A DNA stretch of 31,629 nt. It comes from Acanthamoeba castellanii str. Neff. Its lineage: Eukaryota; Discosea; Longamoebia; Acanthamoebidae. This document shows positions 1-11,244 of the stretch, one piece after another (position 1 is the stretch's first letter; each line of letters opens with the position of its first letter). Position numbers and translations under genes: made by a program. The notes under the pieces are model-generated. The model had not been told where the DNA came from. It saw only the letters and a list, made by a program, of their open reading frames with translations, and ran no database searches. The stretch covers positions 183,388-215,016 of the forward strand of contig NW_004457620.1 of the NCBI RefSeq assembly GCF_000313135.1, in the 5' to 3' direction.

Positions 1-885
1 GGGAGGGTACGGCAGAGGAGGGCCTCGTGGCCAAGCTGATGCGGGCCGGCGATGCGATGGTGGGCGGCGGGCCTGCCGCCCCCACCTCCAACCTCTCCCG
101 GGGCGCCTTCCAGGGCTCCTACCACTCCCCAGCCCTTCCCCGACCCGCCTCTTCCTCATCGGGTGGCAGTCCTGGTACCGCGTACCCTCCCGCGGCCTAC
201 ACGGCGCAGCTTCACCCCCCCCCGACACGCGCGCCTACGGCACACACGGCACGGCCTCAGCCACTGTTCCTGATGTTGGACATCTCTCTCTCTCTCATCC
301 GACGTGTGGCGGCGGCGGCGGCGGCGGCGGTGATGGCACAACGTTGACCAGGCGGCTATGTGCCGGGGGTATCTCCCACCGTCGCCGCCAGCGGCAGCAG
401 CAGCGAGGGCCACGCAGCAGATGGGGAGGGTCTCGCCGGAGTGGTGAGTGAGAACATCTGGGAGCGGAGCGATCGCGAGTGGCGCGCCACCGAAGCTTCG
501 TCCCCCGAGAGAGCCGGGTCCCATGCCGACCGGCCACGGGACGCCATCGGTACCCGAAGCGGCGGCGACGGCGATGACGGCGAGGAGGAGAAGGGCGGAG
601 ATGAGTACGTGCAGCAGCTCGTCAACGAGATCGCTCTCCCCGGGGGCGTGCGGGTGGCGCCGCCCGCATCGGTGCTGGCCCAGTTTTGCCTCCGGTGCGA
701 GTCCCTCTCGGACCAGCAGCGCGTGGCGGCCTACCGCCTGCTGCACGCCAAGCTCCTCGACCACCAATCGCCCCCCGTACAGCAGGTGCCCCCCCACTAC
801 CCCTCTACCCCCCCAGGAGAGGCCCTCTCTTTCCCCCCTGGCATGCTGGTGCTGATGGTTGGTTGCTCGCTCGGTTGGTTTGGTG

Positions 886-919
<34 letters not shown>

Positions 920-2566
920 CGGGCGTTGCACGTGGTGGCAGGCCTCGTCAAGAGGCGCGTGGCAGGCGCAAATGCCTTCTTTGCCTCCCACGACCAGCCC
1001 CTCCGTGCCCTCGCCGCCAGCCCCGTCCCGGCCGCCCGGACCAAGGCCGCCGAGGTATACATCTCTCTCTTTATCTTCATAGATAGCTATCTATATCTGT
1101 AAATAGATCTAGATCTAGATATAGGAGAATAGTTCTGTATCTGGGCTAAGGGATTGATTTGAGTCATCCGGGCGCTCACGCGGGGGTGGGGGGGCGGGTG
1201 CAACAGATTGTGGAGGTCCTCCGCGTGCCAACGGCGGCCGGAGGGAGAGCTCCTTCCGCCGATCACTGGATCCACGATGAAGACGATGCCGGCGGCGACA
1301 GCGGCGGTGGAGGAGGATGGGGCTGGCTTCAGGAGGAGGGCGCACGCGACGAGCCCCTCGTCCGACCGCCGGCCGCCACCTCGTCACCGACATCGTCTCT
1401 CTTCGTTGGCCTGAGCGTGAACGATGATGACAGCACGGGCCACGACCACCACCGCCACCACCATTACCACCACCACCACGAGCAGCAGCAGCAGCAGGCA
1501 GCAGCAGGGGGTCGGGCGTCTCTCCTGGGCGACGACCCGTTCGACGCCTTCCTGGCCCCGTTGGCCGCCACGCACGCCGAAGTCGCCCCGCCCCACTCTC
1601 CACTGGGCGGCGGCGGTGGTGGAGGCGGCAGTGGCCAGGCGTCCCTGGTCGAGCACCAGCTCCACGGCCTTTCCCTGGGGGGCTACCCACTGCTCCCCTC
1701 CACGTCCTCTCCGTCGGCGGGCACCTCCTTCGCCTCGCCGCCAGCACTATCGCCAGCGCCAGCATCGTCAGGTGCGGGGCGAACGCCCTCTTCGGCCGCA
1801 CACCCGCTCTCCCTCCTTTCCTACCCGACGCCTTCCACCACCACCACCACCGCCGCCGCCGCCACCGTCGGCCTCTTCCTCGCTTGATTCGGCCTTTCCC
1901 TTCATGGACGGGCCTGCCATCATCTCCGCACGCGCCCCCGACCCTTTGCCCGCAGCGCCTCTGAGCGGGAGCACCCCGCCCATGCTGGGTACACCCCCCA
2001 CCCACCCACCTGCAGCTCCCTCCTCCTCGCAGTGTGCGGTGGTGCCTGGGGACCCTCTGGTCCACCAACCCACACTCGTGAGTGCCCGAGAGCTGACGTG
2101 CTGCTGCGTGCTGGTGGTGACCTGGTGGGTGGTGGGTGGTGGTGCCGCTGTTGCTGCTGCTGCGTGCTGCTGCTGCTGGCGGTGGGCGTACGTAGGCTCC
2201 TACGGCGCTTCGCATCCGGCGTTCGGGTCGGGGGCGGCCATGAACCACCACGGGATGGCATACGTCGCGATGCCGGCGGGCATGATGGCCCTCTACGCGC
2301 CCGCCGGGGGCATCGTCTACGCCGCTCCTCCTCCCGCCAGGTATCAGTGCTACCGGGTTGTTTCCGTTTTTCCCCCCTGTCGTGTCTTATGCGCCCAGCA
2401 TAGCAGGTGTGGGCCGAGCACTACGGACCCAGCGTCGCACGTGGCGGGCGGCGGCGGTCATGGCTTCTCGTTCATGCAGGGCAGCGGGGCAGCCAGCAGC
2501 AACGACGCAGAGGACTCGTTCGCCTTCGTGAAGGACGAAATGAAAGCGAAAGCCGGCAAGAAATAA
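1..2566 (+). CDS. TEPSIN: Tepsin/MTV1-like AP-4 coat accessory protein (5' partial)
   Basis: Likely accessory protein of the AP-4 adaptor coat, acting in trans-Golgi vesicle traffic. The gene runs off the left edge, so the N-terminal ENTH domain expected for tepsin is not visible. Proposed exons: 3-174, 352-785, 920-1054, 1207-1771, probably a mini-exon 1956-1988, 2196-2340 and 2407-2566; all joins keep phase. Exons 2-4 encode a helical VHS/ENTH-like module resembling plant MTV1 and animal tepsin (LVNEIALPGGVRVAPP, then RALHVVAGLVKRR, then KAAEIVEVLRV). At 1396-1419 the protein reads SLFVGLSV, which fits the known AP-4 beta-ear ligand pattern [GS]LFxG[ML]x[LV]. The C-terminus holds DSFAFVKDEM, near the epsilon-ear pattern S[AV]F[SA]FLN. 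The rest is low-complexity His, Gln, Gly and Pro. Exons between 1772 and 2195 are uncertain: splicing 1771 straight to 2196 also keeps frame. It could instead be another VHS/ENTH protein, but the motif pair favours tepsin. Confidence 0.6.
889..919 (+). repeat. (TG)n tract at an intron 3' end
   Basis: A TG dinucleotide run of about 14 copies fills the end of the tepsin-like intron 786-919 and finishes in the acceptor TAG just before exon 920. It takes the place of a pyrimidine tract. Confidence 0.75.
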
Positions 2567-2577
2567 TCACACCCGCT

Positions 2578-2583
2578 AATAAA
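2578..2583 (+). terminator. Polyadenylation signal AATAAA of the tepsin-like gene
   Basis: A canonical AATAAA starts 12 bases after the TAA stop at 2564-2566. The convergent ATG7 stop begins at 2686, so only 119 bases separate the two coding regions and the transcripts' 3' ends probably overlap. Confidence 0.6.
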
Positions 2584-2685
2584 TGGAGAGAAAAGACAAG
2601 GCACACAATAAGGTCGTTAGCCTTCAGGCGGTGTACGAAGCTGCTGCTGGTGCTGGTGCTGGCGCTGGCGCGCGGCAAGGGCTGC

Positions 2686-5600
2686 CTAGATGTCGTCCCC
2701 CGTCTCGTTGTCGTCGTCGAACTCCTCCCAGTCCCCGGAGAAGTCCACCGTGGCCTGCTTGAGCTGGGTGAGGCCCGTGATGTCCTCCAGGTGGGTCGGG
2801 TTGTTGAACACCTGCAGCAGGAAGTCGAACCCCTCCCTGTGCATATGCATGATCCCCCCCCCCACCGCCATCGCACAAGAGGTGCCGGGCGCACGCAATC
2901 AGTGCGTGCGGGTGGTGAAGCGACGACATGGGTCGGATTTGTAGGGCGATCCTCGCGCGCCATGTCTCGGGGAGGGGGCGGGGGGGGGGTACATACTGCT
3001 GATAGGCGCCCACGACTGTGTCGGAGCAGGCGGTGCACTTGTCATAGGCGTGGCCCACCACCAGCATGTTCTTGTAGTGGCTCAAGTAGCCGCGCACCTG
3101 CGCAGAGAAGAGAGACGCGGACACGGAACACGGTCACGGAGCCGCAAGAGCAGAGGCACGCTTCCCCATTTGTCGGTGTGGATGGTGGTGGTGGGACAGT
3201 GGCTCACTGCTGGCAGTGTCAGCCCAGTCCAGCAGCAGCAGCAGCAGCAGGAGTACCTGGTGGGGAACGAGGCCGAGGGGAGATTCGGTGGGCGCTGATA
3301 CGTCCTTGTCCACGTCGGCGCCCGCCTTGGCCCTAAGAAGGAAACACACACGACACACGACACACACGACACACACACAGAGAGAGAGAGAGAGAGACGA
3401 CACACGTTGGCGGTTGGTTGGTTGGCGGCGGCGGCGGCGGCGGTACCCGAGGGGGTGGTGGAGGAGGGACACGAGGAGCTCTACGGCCAGGCAGCCGGCC
3501 AGGTAGGACACGCCCGGACGCGTGACGGTGCACTGCTGGTCCAGGGTCCTGTCCGACAGCGACTGTGTGCGCCGACCACGAGCAGAGTTGGTTGCAAGCG
3601 GCGCGGGATGTCACACAAGCCACCCCCCCCCACCCAACGCGGCCAGCAAACAGAGGCCGGGGGGGGGAGGAAGGAAGGGTGTACGTCTTGGGGGGCCACC
3701 ACGTCGTTGCAGAAGTAGCAGCCCAGCGGCGGCGCGGCGGCAGGGCTCGCGGCGGCGGCGGTGCGATCCCAAAGGCCGTGCCGCATGACCACGTACGAAT
3801 CAAAGCCGAGAGCGGCGTTGATGACCAGCTGCGCCCAATGGAAGAAAGGGAAAGAGGCGGGTTAGGGCCAGCCCCGCGTACTCGTACTCGTACTCGCCAA
3901 CATCACCGTATATTCCCATATTAGCTGTGTGCGTGCGCGCGCGCGTGTTTGTTTGTGTGTGTCGTGTGTGTGTGTGTGTGTGACATATTGGCGGGATGAG
4001 CGAATGGTGAGTGAGGCGGGGGGGGGTAGGTGCCTTGCCAAGGGCAGCGGCGATAGTGGAAGGCAGCCAGCGGCTCTCCCGGGAGTCGGTGAGGAGGAAG
4101 ACGGCGTCGTGGCTCTCGATGAGGTCGCGCAGCAGCGCACAGTCCTGGCGCACCTGCTCCCTTTGCCCCTCGCCCACTGCGTGCCCTGGCATGGGGATGC
4201 TGAAACGGTGTCCGACCGCGTTCTTCGCGCGCGCGCACACACACACACACGTGCACCACCACCGTCACCACCGCCACCGCCACGCTCGCGTCAGCAGCGG
4301 CCGCTTTCACGCACGCACGCAGGCCGATGACTGGTGCTGGTGCTGGGGAGGGGAGGGAGGCAGTACAACGCCGGGGAAGATCTGCTGGAGGCGGTGGGCG
4401 GCGGCGGCCGCCTTGGGCTTTCCGCCGTGGAGGCTATCCTCGAAGGTGAAGAGGGACTGGCGCACTGGGTTGCTGTACGACACGAGGCCGTTGTCCACCA
4501 GCGTGATGTTGCGCACGCCCCACCCCTGCAGCAATCACCGGACGACACGACACGACACACGACACACGACACACACGACACATACGACACACACACACAC
4601 GACCAGCAGGCACAGTCAGGCCTCGCGGTACCTCCCCCCCTCACCCACCCATCATGCACACATCACACGGCACACACGACACAGGTTTGTGTCCAACCGA
4701 GCAGCAGCCGTCGCAGAATGTGTGGCGGCGAGGAAGGGGAAACGAACGAGGAGGTTGCGGGCCACGTTGCAGCCGAGGGTGCCGGCACCGAGGAGCAGGC
4801 ACCGAGTCGCCGCCACACGCGCCAGGTCGAGGGAGGGCAGCAGCCGCCACCGCATCAGCTGCAGGTTCAGCTCCACCGCCGTGCCTGCCAGCCTGCGTCC
4901 CACCCCAATGCCCCACAAAACCATGTCAGCTCGGGCTGCGTGCCGTCGTACCGGCAGTGGCGCAGTGGCTGGGTCGGAGCGGGTTCTGGGCAGGGCAATC
5001 AATGATGTGTCGACCTGCGTAGGCCGCACGTACTTTTGGGGGTCCATCGAGTCGGCGAGCGAGACGACGCGGGGACGCAGCTTGCCCTCGCTGTCCTTCT
5101 CCCATCCGGCCACCTTGAGATTGCGCCCATCAATCAACGCCTCCCCTTTCCGATCAACAACACGACACCACACGACCAACGACCAACGACACCACACGAC
5201 ACAAGACAGGCCAGTCAAGCCCTGGTCAGTGTAACGGTGCCAGCAATTGGGCCACGCGGGAATTGGGAGAATTGGGGGTAATGAAGGCAGGCTACTGAGC
5301 GTGCGCGCGCGCCTTCACCAGTTGCTTACCGGCGGGGTCGGGCAGCAGCACGGGGATGACGAGGGAGCTGTCGATGTTGCGCTTCCCGGGGAGCTGGCGG
5401 TAGCAGATGACGGGCACGGAGGTCATGTCCCGGCACACCCACCGGACCAGCAGCAGCAGGAAGTTGCGGAGCGGCCACCCCGGGTGGGTACGGCGCGAGC
5501 TCGGATCGGCGAACCCCACCAACCTCTGCCCGCACGACACACACATACACGACACACGACACACGACACCGCACGCGCGCACCGCGAACACCGCACGCAC

Positions 5601-7165
5601 CAAATGCGGTGAATGACCACTGTCAAGCTACGACCGTGCGTAGGCGAGGCGAGGTGGGGGTGGGGTGTACGTCGGCGTGGGGCACGTCCTTCCAGAAGTG
5701 GTCGTGGGCGTGCAGGGGCGCCACTTCGATGCATGTGGTGGTGCTGGCGGTGATGCTGGTGGTGGAGGGCTGGTCCCCGTCGGTGGAACTTTCGAGGGTA
5801 GTACGGGTACGTCGGGCCAGGAAGAACGCGTGGCCGGAGCACCTGTCCGCGGCTTCGTCAGCCTGAGCTGCCGCCGCCGCCGGGTTGCTTTCTTCGCCCG
5901 GTGTAGAGTGGAGCCCTCGCAGCTTCTCGTAGCCGTCGCGGAGCGATTCAACCTGGGGCGTGCGCGTGCGGGGGGGAAAACGACGGGTACGGGAGAGCCA
6001 TGAGAACAATACCTGCCAGCGCTCACGCCCTCCCTTTACACAATCATAAACGACGACCAACAACGTCCCTATATACATATACATATACATATAAATATAT
6101 ACGTAGATTTCGAGAGAGATAAAGGGTTATGTAGAAAGATATAGAAGAGGTACCTCGGCGGGGGCCAGGGCATCGGTGAGGGCGAGAGCGGGCAGGGCGG
6201 TGAAGGGCCGGGCGGGCAGAAGGGCCGGGAAGGCCAGCATGTAGTGGAAGCGGTACTTCTTGAGGTCGCTGAAGGCCAGCATCAGGAAGCGGCACAGGCG
6301 CCACGGCTCGCGAAGCGCCTCCCCGCTCTCGATGTCTGTCCACACCTGCGTTCCGCCGCCGCCGCCGCCGCCGCCATTATAGGATGATGCCCAGATGATG
6401 ATGATCAGATGGTCAGATGAAGGGTGGACGGGGGATATTCACGCGGCACTCCAACGCGTCGCAGCCAGCCCCGCCCGGCATCCAACTACGCAGCAGCAGC
6501 AGCAGCAGCAGCCGCAGCCGCAGCAGTGAAGGAGGGCTGAAAAGAGGCGGAGGGAACCTTGGCGGCCACCAGGTCGAGCTGCTTCTTTTTGTCGAGCGCA
6601 TGGAAGGCCTCGATGGTGTTGGTGTTCAGCAATTCCCCGGGCACCTCGAAGTGGTACTTGGGCGTCCTGTACGCACACACCCACACCGTCGCGACAGTGT
6701 TGACGTCCAGCCCCACATACGCATATATAAGTGCGTGTCGTGCCGTATCGTGTGTGTCGTGTGTATCGTGCGCATGTCAAGCGGTCGGGCCAGTTCAGTT
6801 GGCGGTGGGTGGCGGGTGGGGGCCGGCGTCGAAGGAAGTACCTGCGATGGGGAGGGGCGTCGAAGGCCGAGGCCTCGAGGAGCAGCCGCGGCGGCAGCAC
6901 CGGTGCTGCCACGGCAGCAGCGGCGGTGGCGGCAGCAGTAGTGGTGGTGGGCTGCTGGTGGTGGCCCGTGGGGTAGTGCGCAGCGAGGGGCACAGGGGGC
7001 CTCGGAGAGCTTGAACTCCTCGAGCTTTCGACGACTGAGGCCGTGCCAGAACGTGGCGTCCACCGAGGAACTCCAGCCCTCGAATTGCAGCAGCTGCCCC
7101 CCGTCCCCCTTCCCCTTTGCAGCTGCAGCCTGGCCAGGCAGACTGCTCGTCGTTGGTGTCTCCAT
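2686..7165 (-). CDS. ATG7: ATG7, E1-like activating enzyme of autophagy
   Basis: Cytosolic E1 that adenylates Atg8 and Atg12 and passes them to Atg3 and Atg10. Minus-strand exons, 5' to 3': 7165-6842, 6666-6558, 6345-6154, 5952-5671, 5525-5330, 5145-5034, 4892-4748, 4525-4367, 4222-4034, 3828-3685, 3562-3447, 3332-3257, 3097-2997, 2836-2686. The start is ATG 7163-7165. The N-terminal Atg7 domain shows [22 protein letters not shown] and [10 protein letters not shown]. The Rossmann loop is [14 protein letters not shown], followed by ITLVDNG and [24 protein letters not shown] and [10 protein letters not shown] are classic Atg7 blocks. The catalytic cysteine is in [12 protein letters not shown] (codon 3530-3532). 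The C-terminus FLLQVFNNP plus an acidic tail completes the family pattern. Length is 735 or 764 residues, against 703 in human. Exon 1 contains a one-base frame break near 6995, explained by either an 88-base intron (6906-6993) or a C-run indel. The intron 3829-4033 has a GC donor. It is head-to-head with SEL1L. Confidence 0.95.
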
Positions 7166-7332
7166 CCGCCGCAGCTTGTTCTATTCCTTTCCTCGCGGTT
7201 GGTGGGTACCGTAAAACGAAAACCAAAAAAAAAGGCGAGCTGGAAACAGAGGCGGGGAAAAAGGGGGAAATGGGCTGGGTGACGTGGCAAGGGCCAAAAA
7301 GTTGAGCGCCAGCTGAGGGGAGAAGAAGAGAG
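7166..7332. promoter_or_regulatory. Shared divergent promoter of ATG7 and SEL1L, with a UPRE-like box
   Basis: The two start codons lie only 167 bases apart, facing away from each other, so one interval must serve both genes. It is richer in A than the coding DNA, with an A-run at 7227-7235. TGACGTGG at 7280-7287 matches the UPR-element core bound by ATF6/XBP1-type bZIP factors in animals. No TATA box was seen. Function is inferred from position and motif only. Confidence 0.6.
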
Positions 7333-10300
7333 ATGGAGATGCGACGGGCAGCCTATTGCCACGTGTGGCTGCTGCTACTTGTGGTGGCAGCCCTTGCTGT
7401 GAGTCTTGCCGCCGCACATCAACCACCCAGACAGGTGAAAGGCACCCCCTCGCCAGCTGCCAAATCATCATCACCTCCCCCAGCGTCGAGAGCCAAAGGT
7501 GCGGGGCGTGCCAGATCGGCCTATGACGAAGATGAAGAGCAAGAGGGCTTCGGGAAGGAGGCTGACGACGAAACAGCCAGGGCCAGAGTAGTACGCAAGA
7601 GTACGCACCCCCCCCCCCTACATTGAGCTAGCAGTGCATCTTGTCCAAGATCCTCAGGGGACGCTGGCCCCACCAAGAGAGGGGAGGCAGCGTCATGACG
7701 CTCATCTGTGCTACGCACCTTATTTCCTCTCCTTGCTGCAGCGAGCTCGCCACTCGACCTCACAGCTGTGAACCAGCCCAAGGGCGCCAGCAGTGGGCTG
7801 TCTGATGCCGACCTCGCCAAGGAGCGCTCGGCGCCGCTGTCTGGTGTCGTTCTTCAATACCAGCGGCAGCTGGAGAAAGAGCGACGAGAGAAAGGAAAGG
7901 CCAGTAAGGGGGCTACCGAGGGTATCATGGCCCTCTGCTGCCCGCTGCCTGCTGTTGTGCAGAAGAACCCAGCTAACGTCCAGCTTACGGCCACCGGTGG
8001 CTGTTTGCGGCGCAGGTGTCCATCGGTTCGATCCAGCGGCAGGTCAGTCCGAGCTGCCGACTTCGCCCAAGCACCAAGTGTACGAGCAGGCCCTCGAGCT
8101 CTTCAATCGAGCCAAGCTCGACACCGATGCCGCTGCCCTTTCTCGCGCCCTCTCCCTCTTCTACGAGGCCGCCCGCGCCGGCAACGAATACGCCCTGTTC
8201 ACCCTCGCCGAGTTGCATGAGGTTCTCCTTCCCATCACCCATGCCCCTCTCCCCTCCCCAACTGTTTGCTCTGCTCTGCTCTCTGTCGAAGTGCAGCAAG
8301 CTGTCACTCATGCGTGGGCCTCTCTCTCTCTCTCTCGCTCTCTTTCTCGCTTGGGCCTGCTGCTGCTGCACGTGCTCCACAGTTCGGCGAGGTGGAGCAC
8401 GTGCCGCGTAACCTAACAGCGGCGGTGTACTACCACAATGCCTCGGCGAGCCGGGGCAATCCCACGGCGCAGAAGTCGCTGGCCTTTTTCTACGACACGG
8501 GTAAAGAGGTCCCCGTCAATCGGGCTCTCGTACGACCCACCCGCCCCGCGGATGATCTCGCCTCCTCCCGAGGCAAGCAGCCAGCAAAAGGCCTTGCCCG
8601 CCTCTAAGCCTTGCCCGCCTGTTTGTCTGCCAGGCCTTCCTCTACTATGACTTTGCAGCGCAGGGAGGCGAGGTAGAGGCCCAGATCACTATGGGCTACA
8701 AGCACCTCTTTGGCCATGGCACCCGCAAGGATTGTGGCCGCGCGGCCGACTATTACGGCACTGTGGCGCAACTAAGTACGCCGCGCCCCCCTCCCCCTCC
8801 CCCTCAACGAGTGTCTGTCCGATGGTTGTTGCACAGGGGCATCTACTCCCACTGCTCACGCCACGCGTGGGTGCTGGTGTGGGGGTGTATCCACACATAT
8901 CTTTCAGTTGCCGAGGAAGTGGCGGCCAGTGGTCTGCGCTACGGGACTGAGACGCACCGATTGGTGAACAACGACGACGCGGTTTCCTACACGGAGGAAG
9001 AGGACGTGGTGCAGTACTGGAAATACTCTGCCGAGACGGGAGACCCCTCGGCACAGGTTCTCCTCCATTTTGGGCAGCTCGCTGTTGACTCGCTGCAGTA
9101 TCTCAGATCGGCTTCTTGGCGTCGCTGATCTGGCTCAATGTTGTGGGGGGGGGTAACACTGCAGGTGACCATGGGTACCTTGCACCTGCAGGGAGCCTAC
9201 GGCGTCGAACAGAACTACGAGTTGGCGCGAGAGTATTTCGCGCTCGCCGCCGAACAAGGCGACCTCGGTGGCCTCACCAACATGGGCTTCCTCTACGCCA
9301 AGGTACCACCTCCCACATTCTGCACGCGCCACAAAAAAGAAAGTGTTGGCGCATGAAAGATAGATAGAAAGAAAGAAAGCTGAAGCTGAAGCTGTATCGC
9401 GAGCAGGGCTACGGAGTGGAGCAAAACAACAAAACGGCCTTCCAGTACCTGCAGCAGGCGGCCAGTCAAAGTGCGTGCCAGCCGCGATGCTGTATCGTGT
9501 CCATGGAGTTTGGTTCGGTCCTCACGCGGGGGCGGGTGGGCTCTCTCTCTCTCTCTCTCTGTCTGTCTCCGTCTCTATCGGCGCAGACCACCCGTATGCG
9601 CAAGCCCTGCTCGGGTACATGTACCTCCACGGCATGGGTGTGGAGAGGAACGTCAAGGAAGCCGTCAACTACTTCTGGAAGTCTGCCGAGCAGGGCAACA
9701 GTGACGGCATCCTCCACCTGGCCAACTGCTACTTCTGTACGTACGCCCGAGTGCTGCCGGCGAGCTCGTGTGTCCCGTGCGTTCTTTGGCCCTGTGCGGT
9801 CCTCCTTGGCGTCTGGCCCTCGTGTTGAATGCGTTCGTTGATGTGCGGCGCAGATGGCGAGGGCGTGACGCAAGATTACGGCAAGGCACTGCAGTACTAC
9901 TTGGCCGCCACGGAGGGCGGCAACCTGGTGGCCCACTTCAACCTCGCTCAAATGCACCGCTTCGGTGTCGGAGCAAATCGTAACTGCCACGTGGGGGTCA
10001 GTCTGTACAAGAAACGTACGCACGCACGCACGCACGCATCCTCCTGCCCACACCGCCCGCTCTCTCTGTGCCGTGCGTGCGTGCGTGCCGGTGGCCACTG
10101 AGGAAACCGAAAGTCTGACCAGTACCCTCCTCGGCTACGATGGCCGCCGCAGTGGTGGAAAGAGGGCCGATCAACGACCTCCTGGCCGAGGCCTACGCTC
10201 TCTATGAGGAGGGCGATGTGGATGCAGCCCTCTACCGCTACGAACTCGCTGCCGAGATGGGGGTCGAGATTGCGCAGAGTAACGCCGCTTGGCTGTACGA

Positions 10301-11244
10301 TCACGGCTTCGGTGAAGGTGACGACGCCTTCAAGCGGCAGAAGGCCTTTGACTACTACGGGTACGTGGTGCCTGGAGCACCACCACACACCGCACACTCT
10401 TGGGGCGGCGGGCACTCTTGGAGGGGGCGGGGGGCAGGGGGGATGTGTTCGGCCCTTCCACTCACCCGACTGCGTTGCCATCCCCCCCCCCCCCACACAC
10501 ACATCTTCCTTCGTCGCGCGCTGGCCGTGCATCAGCATGGCGGCAGAGCAGAAGAACCCGCTGGCGCACCAAAAGATGGGCGACTTCTACTACTACGGCC
10601 TGGGCACCCAAGTCGACCAGAGCAAGGCTGCCGCCTACTATCGGGCGGCCAGCGACCTGCGGGACGCGCAAGCCACCTTCAACCTGGGCTACATGCACCA
10701 GCACGGCATCGGCCTGCCCCAGGACCTCCATTTGGCAAAGCGGTACCATCATACCCCCCCATACCCCCCCCCTCCTTCTTCTCCTCCTCCCGGGCAGTCT
10801 TCCTCTCTTCGCGAGTGCCCGCGGCGGCTGATGTCTTGCGCGGATGTTGCAGCTTCTATGACTTGGCGTACGAGATCAACCCGGACGCCTACGTGGCGTG
10901 GGCGCTGGCGCTGGCTTCGATTGGCGCGCACCTCGCTGTGGACTATCTCCTTCGTGGCGATGCGTCGTTCCTCTTCGGTTTTAACGTCGACGTGGAAACG
11001 TTCGCCCTCGTCGGTCTCTCCGTCCTCTTGGTTTTTGTACGCGCCCCTCCTCCTCCTCCTCTTCTTCCTGGGGGCCTCCGCCAGTGCACTCTCCCCATTT
11101 TGTTCCTTGCCGACCGGGCATGCGCCTCACCAATTCGTCCGCTTTGCGTGCGTGCTTGCTAAGGCCGTCGTTGCCCGCCAGTACGTGGTTCTGGTGCAAG
11201 AGGAGCGCCGCCGCCGCCGGACACTGCACCCCCACCAGGACTAG
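7333..11244 (+). CDS. SEL1L: SEL1L/HRD3, Sel1-repeat ERAD adaptor membrane protein
   Basis: ER membrane partner of the HRD1 ubiquitin ligase, which presents misfolded lumenal proteins for ERAD. Exons: 7333-7600, 7742-7903, 8016-8221, 8383-8529, 8634-8775, 8908-9056, 9165-9302, 9407-9470, 9587-9736, 9854-10015, 10153-10360, 10536-10742, 10853-11036, 11164-11244 (755 residues). All phases match. A signal peptide follows the start (MRRAAYCHVWLLLLVVAAL). Next come an acidic linker and at least ten Sel1/TPR-like repeats, such as ARAGNEYALFTLAELHE, AQALLGYMYLHGMGVERN and ATFNLGYMHQHGIGLPQD. Near the end, FALVGLSVLLVF is a C-terminal transmembrane segment, followed by a basic cytosolic tail EERRRRRTLHPHQD. 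This order is that of SEL1L/Hrd3, not of soluble bacterial-type Sel1 proteins. The last acceptor may be 11164 or 11182. Reading through the last intron would instead end at 11162 with a Pro-rich tail. Confidence 0.9.

Noticed and set aside
1115..2251. Minus-strand 378-codon frame across the tepsin-like gene
   Set aside because: Arg/Gly/Pro-rich shadow with no motif; plus-strand exons carry conserved helices and AP-4 motifs.
4011..5234. Plus-strand 407-codon frame across ATG7
   Set aside because: It runs through both exons and introns of ATG7, including CACGACA microsatellites, and resembles no family.
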